64,000 nt of DNA from JAIOZK01 sp964468645. Its GTDB lineage: Bacteria; Bacteroidota; Bacteroidia; Bacteroidales; JAIOZK01. The stretch is taken from the NCBI GenBank assembly GCA_964468645.1, contig CAYXUU010000023.1:1-64000 (forward strand), read 5' to 3'. The notes beneath the pieces were generated by a model. That model worked only from the letters and a program-made list of their open reading frames with translations, was not told where the DNA came from and did not search any database. Positions 8,501 to 15,571 of this stretch are shown here, piece after piece. The position numbers and the translations under genes were made by a program. Every line of letters begins with the position of its first letter. Position 1 is the stretch's first letter.

Positions 8501-9741
8501 ATCATATCCGCACCAATAATTTTACCGATAAACTTCCGTCCTGAGCCTGTGGTACCAACTCCCAAAATATTTATGTCCAGCCTTTTATCGCTTATAAAGC
8601 ATGAAAGAGCCTCCAGGAGAGACTTAACGGCTGCAAGTGGCTTTCCGGCCGTATATGTGTATAAACCCGCCAGAGGCCTGCTAAATTCGTCTGTAAGGAT
8701 GGCTTTAGTACTGGTTGACCCGATATCAATTCCAAGATAGGCATTATACCTCATGCTATTATTCATGTCGTGGTATATATCAACTTCAACTTCAACAGTA
8801 TGGTCGGACAATTGTGGCTTAAATTTCGATGAACTTTCAGCACTGAAATCCGGGTAATCACTTAATTTCAATGTCAGTGGTTCATAAAAATATTCCCTGT
8901 TTCCCTGATCCTGATCAATGATCTCTTCCAGTGAATCAATTTTCAGTGTAGCATGTCGGGCCAGGTCATCCAGCAACATCAGGCATGTTCCGGCAGCCCC
9001 GAAAAGATGACCAAATTGATGTTTCAGCAAAGCTGTATCCAGGAGGTTTTCAAGATGCTTTGCAACCGCCCCATTCATAGAAACACCACCAATGAATAAA
9101 ACCGGCAGGGCTGGGGTCTCCTTGCTGAAAAGGGTATCTGTAATATTCTTTGCCAGCCCCCTGCAAAGGCTGTCGCATATAGCTTCGATTGAATACCCCC
9201 GCTGTTGCGCGTGGATCAGGTCTGTTTTTGCAAAGACTGCACACCGGGATGCAATCTCAGGGATGTCACCACGATTCCTGAGGGCTGTATGGCTTAGCTC
9301 TTCTATTCCAGAAAGGTTTAAACGGAAGGCTTGCTGATCAAGGAAGCTCCCGGTACCGGCTGCACAGGATGAATTTGTAGCGGTAAAATCATAATTGCCA
9401 TTTTCATCCAGCCTGATGACCATAAACTTTTCAGCGCCTACCCAGAGTATGGATCGTGCCCCAGGGCAGAATACCCTGCTTGCTTTTATAACAGCAACCT
9501 GAGGATTATACACTTTAACATGTTCGGGCTTCACACCGCTGATGGTTGTACAGGCAATGCTATGGACCTCTTTGAGATCGAAGTCATCCCGGAGTGATCT
9601 CAGGTAATCCCTGATCCGACCCTTGTGAAACTGGTAGGTGTACTTAAGAATTTTCCTGTCAATGTCCATTTGAACCACAGAAATGGCTACCGATCCAATA
9701 TCGATCCCTAATACCGATCCCTTATGCGCTGCCACTCCCAT
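5539..9741 (-). CDS. Large acyl-CoA dehydratase activase (BcrAD/BadFG + DUF2229 + HgdB-like)
   Basis: This 1400-aa protein joins two ASKHA ATPase domains to a C-terminal 2-hydroxyacyl-CoA dehydratase-like part. The first ATPase starts at GIDIGS (residues 12-17) and has SSCAAGTGSF. The second has GIDIGSTSTK, EIGGQDAK and TVCAAGTGSF. The CAAGTG cysteines usually hold a [4Fe-4S] cluster at the dimer interface. A Cys motif (CILCTNNCHI) and a DUF2229-type region follow. Such proteins use ATP to drive low-potential electron transfer to dehydratases or other double-cubane proteins. No separate dehydratase subunit is nearby, so the target is unknown. The frame is open for 111 more codons upstream, but I place the start at ATG 9741 because homology begins there and the upstream part is a radical SAM remnant. 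Confidence 0.85.
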   Translation of the reverse strand: MGVAAHKGSVLGIDIGSVAISVVQMDIDRKILKYTYQFHKGRIRDYLRSLRDDFDLKEVHSIACTTISGVKPEHVKVYNPQVAVIKASRVFCPGARSILWVGAEKFMVIRLDENGNYDFTATNSSCAAGTGSFLDQQAFRLNLSGIEELSHTALRNRGDIPEIASRCAVFAKTDLIHAQQRGYSIEAICDSLCRGLAKNITDTLFSKETPALPVLFIGGVSMNGAVAKHLENLLDTALLKHQFGHLFGAAGTCLMLLDDLARHATLKIDSLEEIIDQDQGNREYFYEPLTLKLSDYPDFSAESSSKFKPQLSDHTVEVEVDIYHDMNNSMRYNAYLGIDIGSTSTKAILTDEFSRPLAGLYTYTAGKPLAAVKSLLEALSCFISDKRLDINILGVGTTGSGRKFIGKIIGADMIIDEITTHARAAYQLNPDTDTIIEIGGQDAKFTMMHEGRVTFSQMNTVCAAGTGSFIEEQATKLDCQLTEYSKKVENVRAPLASDRCTVFMERDINQLLNNGFSVDEILATTLHSVTENYLKKVATGGSIGRYICFQGATARNRSLVAAFEQRLKTRIFVSRYCHLTGALGTAILLREEMKSPSTFPGLDLYREEIPIDSETCILCTNNCHISIANVKGEKVAYGFMCGRDYDTRKFVNKNTSGFDMLLERKKILDVRQDKLKDGDLTIGLPASLHVFEDLNPWKNFFKNLSIKTISSENFHDPVKTGKRIAGAEFCAPIDSIYGHVAYLAEKADFIFLPVSIESRTKPDKKTHRNFCYYTQFSPSLVYMLKDKGIEEKILSPYIDFFKGNRHIARNLLNILKPIAGDGISYSKVKSSWEKAQDDYLYARKQLDRLYKQEFGPEKDISCMLMGRPYVVLSGTLNKGIPDILAGMGIKTFFQDMMPADMQTPEDIEFLVKKLPWHFAVNIMETAKRVALTENLYPVLITAFKCAPDSLIIDYFKKVFHNHKKPYLILQIDEHDSNVGYETRIESALRSFRNHAALKKPREIIKSFSILPQVETRLNGRTLLFPDWDPLVSRLIVANLKRSGIDARRMESNDLIIKKSMAHNTGQCLPMNIITQECIEYVEKHDLKAENTVIWMLESFLTCNLRMYPFNMKTLLENYGKGFEKISVYSGELSHFEISYRTGFYAYFAYLLGGLIRKLGCKIRPYEKNKGKTDSTIQHSIAILEEAFLGNRSMDKAVAEAIGLFDDIEKEEVRKPKVAIFGDFYVRDNDVMNQGLLHVIEGAGGEVLTTPYNDYLKITFENTMRPVSRGEYLEVSVARLMLSALKLVEKKYYKYFEKHLGKAPVTDPIKLEQKLKKFNIDRYHSGESYDNILKIFYIIENYPDVSLFVQTNPAFCCPSLVTEAMTREIRRITGVPVVTITYDGTSELKNDIVIPYLQELR

Positions 9742-9846
9742 GATTAATGAATAGATCCTGGTTAATAAATCAAACTCTAAAATAGCAAAAATTATTAAGA
9801 CGCGGATGTAATGAATTGAATAATCAATTATCCTGTATCCGGAAAC

Positions 9847-10074
9847 AATACAATTGTCCTGGAATATTTTAATAATATTTTGTAATTCGTTGAGTGACAA
9901 TGTTTCCTCACAGTCCAGTGCTTCACTTTCAAAACAGTGTGCACATCCCAACGGGCAGTTTCGTGTAACTGCAACAAGGATTGTACTTAGATTTAGCCTA
10001 TCGGGATCATAATGCAATATTCTGTTAAGTAATCCTTTACGGAAATTAACATAAAGAGTTATTGCATGAATCAA
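9847..10074 (-). pseudogene. 5' remnant of a radical SAM gene, in frame with the activase
   Basis: Codons 1-76 of this frame encode the radical SAM cluster motif CPLGCAHC followed by TLSLNELQNIIKIFQDNC. This matches the intact radical SAM protein ending at 15572 (CPLQCRHC, then SLSLDDLKAIISKFQDHC). Similarity stops there. The GGEP motif and everything after it are missing, and 35 AT-rich codons without homology lead into the activase start at 9741. No stop codon intervenes, so a 1511-residue read-through fusion is formally possible. The best reading is a radical SAM gene truncated by deletion. Confidence 0.7.
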
Positions 10075-10092
10075 TAAATATCAATACAATAT

Positions 10093-10190
10093 TTCTCAAA
10101 TTTTGCAATTTATTAAAGAAGATGACTCTCGATTTGCGGTATTTACCGATACTCTCAGAATCCCAGAATATTCGTTGCAAAATTTGAGAA
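10093..10190. promoter_or_regulatory. Perfect 16-bp inverted repeat in a divergent intergenic region
   Basis: TTCTCAAATTTTGCAA (10093-10108) is repeated as its exact reverse complement at 10175-10190, with 66 nt between the arms. The pair fills most of the 201-bp gap between the truncated radical SAM/activase unit and the SDR gene. A two-site operator, or a relic of mobile-element ends, would both fit. No promoter consensus was clear here. Confidence 0.6.
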
Positions 10191-10275
10191 TTTCTTACAG
10201 AGAACCTCATTTATCAATTTCGTTCTGATCATTATGGATGGTATATTTATGTAATTATCATTCTGAATATCAACA

Positions 10276-10989
10276 ATGAAAAAGGCAATTGTGATCGGTG
10301 CGAGTTCAGGAATAGGCAGGGAGATGGCTCTTCTGCTTGTCAGGAATAATTACAAGGTAGGAATCACTGGCAGGAGGGGGGGATTGCTTACAGAGTTGAA
10401 AAAGAAATACTCCGATAAAATACTTGAACAAAGCTTTGATATAACCGGTGCGGATAATGCGAAAGAGCTGGAGAGGTTGGTGAGAAAATTGGGCGGGCTT
10501 GATCTGTTGATATTTTGTGCAGGATGTGAAGCAAGAAATCCTGATCTTTGTATTGACATCGAATATAGGAGCATATCTACCAATATTATAGGATTTACGG
10601 AGATCGTCAACTGGGTATTACGCTATTTTATTCAGCAACAATCAGGGCAATTGATTGCTATAAGTTCGATTGCCGGATTGCGGGGTGGCAGGCGGGCACC
10701 TTCATACAATGCTTCAAAAGCTTTTCAGATCAACTACCTTGAGGGCTTAAGACAGCTTGTCAAGAAAAAGAATTTACCTATTTGCATTTCCGATATCAGG
10801 CCCGGTTTTGTTGACACAAATCTGGCAAATAAAGAGGTCATGTTCTGGGAGATCGATCCCAGGAAAGCCAGTGAACTGATATATCAGGCCGTAAGACGAA
10901 AATGGGAGATTGCATATATCCCGTTACGATGGAGGATATTTGTTGTTCTTCTGAGGATTTTACCGAATTGTGTGTATTCAAGGTTATAA
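10276..10989 (+). CDS. Short-chain dehydrogenase/reductase (SDR)
   Basis: The 237-aa product has the NAD(P)-binding GASSGIG motif at residues 8-14, an N-terminal Rossmann beta strand (KKAIVIGA), GRR after the second strand (typical of NADPH use), CAG in place of NNAG, and the catalytic Ser, Tyr and Lys (SSIAG, then YNASK). A hydrophobic C-terminal segment may attach it to the membrane. It is divergent from the activase and converges with the kinase gene ending at 11063. It may act on an alcohol or ketone in the neighbouring pathway, but the substrate is unknown. Confidence 0.85.
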   Translation: MKKAIVIGASSGIGREMALLLVRNNYKVGITGRRGGLLTELKKKYSDKILEQSFDITGADNAKELERLVRKLGGLDLLIFCAGCEARNPDLCIDIEYRSISTNIIGFTEIVNWVLRYFIQQQSGQLIAISSIAGLRGGRRAPSYNASKAFQINYLEGLRQLVKKKNLPICISDIRPGFVDTNLANKEVMFWEIDPRKASELIYQAVRRKWEIAYIPLRWRIFVVLLRILPNCVYSRL

Positions 10990-11062
10990 TTAAATTATCT
11001 CCATGTTAAAGCAAATGGGGAATGAGGAACAAATCGAAGAAAACGGCATTATTTCAGACGGT

Positions 11063-11857
11063 TTATTCATTGATAAATAAAGTACCCTTCACTTTCCTGC
11101 CTTTCATATAATTTGCAATAATACCCTCCTTATACCCACTGCCAATAAAACAATATCTGCAGTTATTTGAGATATCCAATGCCAGTTCAACTTTTTTTCT
11201 CATGCCTCCGCTAACATCATGCCGGTCTTCCTGGTAGAAATGGAGTTGCTTTACAGATTCAGAATTCAGGACCGGGACTACCGTCTCATCCCGGGCACCA
11301 GTATTTACAGGTTGACGTGAATAAACACCTTCGGTATTGGTTAAAAAAAGTACTTTTTCCGGATTCAGATTACTGGCAAGTTCTGAAACGATCAAGTCGC
11401 TGGATATCACCTTAAAGCTGCCATCCCTGCGGGGCAGGAAATCACCATGAAGTACAGGCACCATCCCTTTTTCCAGGATGTCTTTGATCGCATGAACCAT
11501 ACCATTGTTAATCATTCCCCGATGAAGGCCGTTAAAGTAATTGATCATGTCAAATGAAACGGCAGGAATAGATGCAGAGATCAGCGTTTGAACAACAAGT
11601 TGATTTAAGTTTTTAATTGTATTTCTGATACCAAGGGCAATCAAACGGTCCTCCTTTCGCAAAACACCTGTTTTTACATAACCGTGTTGTACAGCAGGTG
11701 GTTTTCCCACCGATCCTGTTCCGTGAATTATAATACAATTATTATAAAAGGGATAAAGTTCACAGGCCAACCTGAAGGTATTGTCATGGTTATAAAATTT
11801 GTCGGAGGATGGCCTGGTTATGACCGATCCCCCAAATTTAATTATGTTGATTTTCAT
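11063..11857 (-). CDS. Isopentenyl-phosphate-kinase-like amino acid kinase family protein
   Basis: The 264-aa product matches the isopentenyl phosphate kinase branch of the amino acid kinase fold over its whole length: KFGGSVIT (7-14), a HGTGSVGKP loop (45-53), GMVPVLHGD, VISSDLI, FLTNTEGVYS and DVSGGM followed by a Lys. Known members phosphorylate a phosphomonoester to a diphosphate. The loop His that follows GSFG in typical family members is replaced by Lys52 here, which may change the substrate. It is the last gene of the operon with prenyl synthase and MfnB-like genes, 30 bp after the prenyl synthase. The substrate could be isopentenyl phosphate, another prenyl phosphate, or a furan methyl phosphate. 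Confidence 0.8.
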   Translation of the reverse strand: MKINIIKFGGSVITRPSSDKFYNHDNTFRLACELYPFYNNCIIIHGTGSVGKPPAVQHGYVKTGVLRKEDRLIALGIRNTIKNLNQLVVQTLISASIPAVSFDMINYFNGLHRGMINNGMVHAIKDILEKGMVPVLHGDFLPRRDGSFKVISSDLIVSELASNLNPEKVLFLTNTEGVYSRQPVNTGARDETVVPVLNSESVKQLHFYQEDRHDVSGGMRKKVELALDISNNCRYCFIGSGYKEGIIANYMKGRKVKGTLFINE

Positions 11858-11887
11858 TTTGATTATATTTTCCTGTTCGGCATATTA

Positions 11888-12994
11888 TTATATCTTTCTT
11901 TCAGTAACATAACTGGCATATTCGGAAAATAAGGATTTATATTCATCCCCGACACCAGCCCCCTGTATTAAGTCAATAGCCTCTTTTACGAAGTTTTCCG
12001 CTTTTTCACTGGCATATTTAAAAGAACCATACCTGTCAAGAATATTGATTGCTTCCCCTAAAATTTCATTATCGGTAACTTTCCCATCAATTATTTCCGA
12101 CAGCCTTGTCCGGTCTGAGCCGTTTGCCTTTTTGTATGCATATAGAAACAGGAGGGATCTTTTACCTTCCGTAATATCTTCTGCTGGTATTTTGCCCCAG
12201 GAATTCAATTCCGGTTTGAGATTTAAAATATCGTCTATAAGCTGAAAGGCCAGTCCTATCAATGAACTGTATCGGGAAATAATGTTCTGGTCCTTATCCC
12301 CTGCGCCTGCAGCAACAGCCCCCAGGAGGGCCGCATGGCGGTATGTATAAGAACAGGATCTGAAAAGAACATGCTGAATATATTGATCCTCAGGCACCGC
12401 ATTAACCTTATCCCTGGCCCATCCAAGATCAAGTGCAGAGCCAATGCTGGTTACATAATGTTCCCGGATAAGTATTTCATAAAGCCTGGTTTTCTCCTTT
12501 ATGCCAATTGGGCATAAATCGCTTTGCAACAACCTGAAGACATAAAATGTCATGGCAGAACTTCCGTTTGCCGCCCTGGGGATACCATATACCATGTGGG
12601 AACAGGGTTTCCCCCTTCTCAGTTGTGAGGCATCTGCGATATCATCAAGGATCAGTGAACAGGAATGAATGATCTCTGACATCGCTATGATCTCTTTGAA
12701 TTGATCAGGATCTTTTCCATAAGCCTCGATGAACATACAGCATATCAACGGTCTGAATAATTTACCACGTAATTTTATATAATGGCCCATGGGCTTGTAA
12801 AGGGCATTATTGAAATATTCTTGTGCAATTTGAAAGTAGTCTTCTCCAAGGGCTGTCTTCAACAACTCCTGTGTTGGATATCCTGGTATCACCTCATCAA
12901 TAGCGGATTTCAGTTGCTCTATCCTGGAATTGTAATAATCCCTCAACAAAGGCCGCATCCAGTATTTAAAGTCTTTTGATATTTGTTTATTCAT
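11888..12994 (-). CDS. Polyprenyl (trans-isoprenyl) diphosphate synthase
   Basis: The 368-aa product has the first Asp-rich motif DDIAD at residues 117-121 followed by RRGKP, the GK-FRP allylic-site segment (77-82), the second Asp-rich motif DDILN at 254-258, and EDITEGKRS. All residues needed for chain elongation from IPP seem present, although the last Asp of the second motif is Asn. Small residues (Ser) before DDIAD suggest a product longer than C15, but chain length cannot be read safely. The ATG overlaps the stop of the upstream HAD gene by 4 bp (ATGA), so the two are translationally coupled. Confidence 0.9.
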   Translation of the reverse strand: MNKQISKDFKYWMRPLLRDYYNSRIEQLKSAIDEVIPGYPTQELLKTALGEDYFQIAQEYFNNALYKPMGHYIKLRGKLFRPLICCMFIEAYGKDPDQFKEIIAMSEIIHSCSLILDDIADASQLRRGKPCSHMVYGIPRAANGSSAMTFYVFRLLQSDLCPIGIKEKTRLYEILIREHYVTSIGSALDLGWARDKVNAVPEDQYIQHVLFRSCSYTYRHAALLGAVAAGAGDKDQNIISRYSSLIGLAFQLIDDILNLKPELNSWGKIPAEDITEGKRSLLFLYAYKKANGSDRTRLSEIIDGKVTDNEILGEAINILDRYGSFKYASEKAENFVKEAIDLIQGAGVGDEYKSLFSEYASYVTERKI

Positions 12995-14769
12995 GTTGGA
13001 AGACTTTTATTGTTCAAATCGGATTTCTGCTGTTGTAGTAAGTAATTGACGTAAGAACGGATCAGACGGATAAACTTCCTTTTTATTGGTAACTCCTCGA
13101 GCGCCCTGAATCCTTCAGACTTTAAATGCCTGATTTTATTCCGGGCAAAAGCTTCTGAATCCGCCCTGGAAATTATAGACAGGGCTCTTTCAGGGGATTG
13201 ATTATCTAAAAACAACCCGGGATTATTGAAATAACCTGCAGCGTGAATTCTTAAAAAGTTGCTGTTGGCACTGAAGGTTTTTATTTCAGTATGCTGTATG
13301 CATGATTTCCAGTTTAGAAATGCCTCAAGGTCTTTTTGCAGAGAAACCGCCAAAGAAATGTTTTCAACGAATTTGGTCAAAACCTGAATAGTTGCTTTGT
13401 CAGGTTCATGATCCTGTAATATACGCCACAGGTCACAGGGAATCTGCAGCAACCCTCTGTTGATCAATAAAGCAGTATTGTAATACTCCGTATAGTCAGT
13501 GATGATTTCCTGTTTTTGTTCCCGGTACAATTTAAATCCATTGCCCAGAAGGGAGTGAAAGATAACAGAGGTAAAACTTTCAAGCAATCTGAGCTGCTTT
13601 TCTTTCTTAATCTTAATCTTTCCGGAAAGAAGGTGATGAAGTGAAAGTGTTATTAAAGAGATACAGACATTGCCTATAATAGAAATTTCGATATGCGATT
13701 TATCGATGAGCATTAATTCTTTTCCTGAAGTCCAGTTCCTGATATCTTTAAACATTTCGAAACTTGTTTCAAGGAGCTCTCCAATACCCACTAGGCATTG
13801 ATATTTCCCCATATCGATATTTCCCGCCTCCATAAACAGGCATGAACCAAGGCATATGGTTTTCTTCTTTTTCTTTTTTATATAATCATAAAGCGGATCA
13901 AAAAATGACTTTTGTAATGTTTCCAGATCCCACTGCAGTTCAATCCTACCTGTAAGAATATCCATCGTTTCAGGGGTGCATTTTTCCGGAATAATTTTCG
14001 TGATGGATTCATTAAGATATAATTCCTTACCCCGGTAATATTCATGCAACGACTTATTCATTTTGCGTTTCACCAAAGCAGTGGAGAAGTGAGCGGGGTC
14101 TGTATTTTCAAGCAGTTCAATACCTTCATCATGCATTCCATTAGTCTGGTATGCTTCCCGGGAGCCAACCCAGTATTTATTTCCCATTATTCGTAAAAGG
14201 GGCAGGTCAGACAAATTATCTGTATAAAAGCTGGTATTATCCACTACGATGTTATGCATAGCGAGCAGGTTGATCACCCTTACATGCTTATGAACACCAT
14301 AACATATAGCGTCTTCTTGATCTGTATCTTTCCTTTCTGGTCTCAGTTCCGATTCAGTGGCAATAATGTTACCGCTATCAATATCCAAAGCTGTACCAAC
14401 ATGTGAAACCAGATCAAAATGTGAGCCTGAGGCAAGAATAAGCTTTGTTCCGTTTTCCTGGTATTTTTTAATTCTCAGAACGATATCTTTTCTGAATTTT
14501 TTTCTTACAACTTCATCAAAGCAAGTCTTCCATTGTATCCCAAAATCTGCCTGATCAATAATGGATAATACACGGACAGATTCGTGTATAACTTCAAAAA
14601 ATGTGGTCTGATCGCTTAGGAAATAATTCCAGGACCTGTTAAACCGCGCTAAATCAGAACGTTCGATCAATGATTTATCAAACAAGTATTGTATAAATAT
14701 CTTCGTTAAATTACCATTGATGATGGTCCCATCTACATCAAATATTGCGGCCTTCTTATTCATACTCAT
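12991..14769 (-). CDS. HAD phosphatase fused to a degenerate prenyl-synthase-like domain
   Basis: Residues 1-235 are a HAD subfamily IB phosphatase: FDVDGT (10-15), LASGS for motif II, and YTDNLSD for motif IV. Residues about 250-592 are all-helical. They follow the order of the adjacent prenyl synthase but have KDIRN where that has DDIAD and QKDLEAF where that has LIDDILN. The metal-binding Asp motifs are therefore lost. HAD-terpene synthase fusions are known in marine Bacteroidota (drimenol synthases), but no DxDD motif is present here. I infer a phosphatase acting on a prenyl phosphate or diphosphate, with the C-terminal part binding the prenyl chain or pairing with the active synthase. 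Confidence 0.7.
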   Translation of the reverse strand: MSMNKKAAIFDVDGTIINGNLTKIFIQYLFDKSLIERSDLARFNRSWNYFLSDQTTFFEVIHESVRVLSIIDQADFGIQWKTCFDEVVRKKFRKDIVLRIKKYQENGTKLILASGSHFDLVSHVGTALDIDSGNIIATESELRPERKDTDQEDAICYGVHKHVRVINLLAMHNIVVDNTSFYTDNLSDLPLLRIMGNKYWVGSREAYQTNGMHDEGIELLENTDPAHFSTALVKRKMNKSLHEYYRGKELYLNESITKIIPEKCTPETMDILTGRIELQWDLETLQKSFFDPLYDYIKKKKKKTICLGSCLFMEAGNIDMGKYQCLVGIGELLETSFEMFKDIRNWTSGKELMLIDKSHIEISIIGNVCISLITLSLHHLLSGKIKIKKEKQLRLLESFTSVIFHSLLGNGFKLYREQKQEIITDYTEYYNTALLINRGLLQIPCDLWRILQDHEPDKATIQVLTKFVENISLAVSLQKDLEAFLNWKSCIQHTEIKTFSANSNFLRIHAAGYFNNPGLFLDNQSPERALSIISRADSEAFARNKIRHLKSEGFRALEELPIKRKFIRLIRSYVNYLLQQQKSDLNNKSLPT

Positions 14770-14802
14770 TTATAAATTTCTGGATTTTTGTTCAACGCAT
14801 GC

Positions 14803-15552
14803 TTAGCATGAATAATCTAATGTCGTTATTTCGGAATGTTCCAGTTCATTCACTAACGACATTAAATCAGTTACCCTTTGATGAACTATACCTGATGTTC
14901 TGTCGGCATTGTCGCAAACAGCGCCCCGTACACCAATGATGTCAGGATTTAAATCGGACAGAATCCCAAGATGTTCAAATTTTATTGATCCGGCTATCGC
15001 GGCAAGCATTCCGGCATCGTGAACGTCATTTATAAAATCCTCTATTTGCCAGTGGAACATGGCGTCGAAGAGATTTTTACCATCTTTGATAGCGGTATCT
15101 ACCATCACCACATCAGCACCTGCATCGCTGGAGGCACTTATAATTTCGTTATATGATATACCTCCGAATCTTTTATAATCGGCATAACCTGATGCCACAA
15201 CCAGGGCATCAGTACTTATCATTCTAACAGCACGTTTAATGCTTTTCATCATCAGAAATGCTTCCCTGTGATTCCGTATTCCATAGAGGCCTGATTTGAT
15301 GTATTTTGCCCCGCAGGAAGCGGCACCATAGGCTGCCAGGGCAGCAGTTCCGGGCTTAAAGGGCAGATCACCCAATGTTGCACTGCATAATATACCGGAG
15401 CCTTTGAACTCATTTGCAATTTCACTGACGATCCATGGTAACTGAGCACCCAGTGATCCTTCATTGGGGTTCTTGATGTCAAGAATGTCGGCCCCTGCAT
15501 CTGCAGCTATTTTTGACTCCTTTAGCGAAGTGACACTTATTAAGACTTTCAT
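14803..15552 (-). CDS. mfnB: MfnB-like (5-formylfuran-3-yl)methyl phosphate synthase
   Basis: The 249-aa TIM-barrel protein matches the methanogen 4-HFC-phosphate synthase family (formerly DUF556). The family condenses two glyceraldehyde 3-phosphate molecules into a furan aldehyde phosphate. The catalytic residues reported for the Methanocaldococcus enzyme (Asp25, Lys27, Lys85, Asp151, Lys155) correspond to D25, K27, K86, D152 and K156 here, in LDIKNP, YIKSGL and MVDTAIKDG. An active enzyme is therefore likely. Archaea and methylotrophs use it for methanofuran, but no other methanofuran gene is in the window. The gene sits 20 bp after the radical SAM gene and 34 bp before the HAD fusion. Confidence 0.85.
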   Translation of the reverse strand: MKVLISVTSLKESKIAADAGADILDIKNPNEGSLGAQLPWIVSEIANEFKGSGILCSATLGDLPFKPGTAALAAYGAASCGAKYIKSGLYGIRNHREAFLMMKSIKRAVRMISTDALVVASGYADYKRFGGISYNEIISASSDAGADVVMVDTAIKDGKNLFDAMFHWQIEDFINDVHDAGMLAAIAGSIKFEHLGILSDLNPDIIGVRGAVCDNADRTSGIVHQRVTDLMSLVNELEHSEITTLDYSC

Positions 15553-15571
15553 TTTATTTTATTTTTTGGTT

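Noticed and set aside
6470..9337. Several + strand frames of 60-120 codons inside the activase
   Set aside because: They are antisense shadows of the long coding frame and show no domain or start signal.
5539..10074. A 1511-residue radical SAM-activase fusion protein
   Set aside because: The radical SAM part ends after 76 codons without GGEP or later motifs, followed by AT-rich non-homologous codons. ATG 9741 gives the normal activase start.
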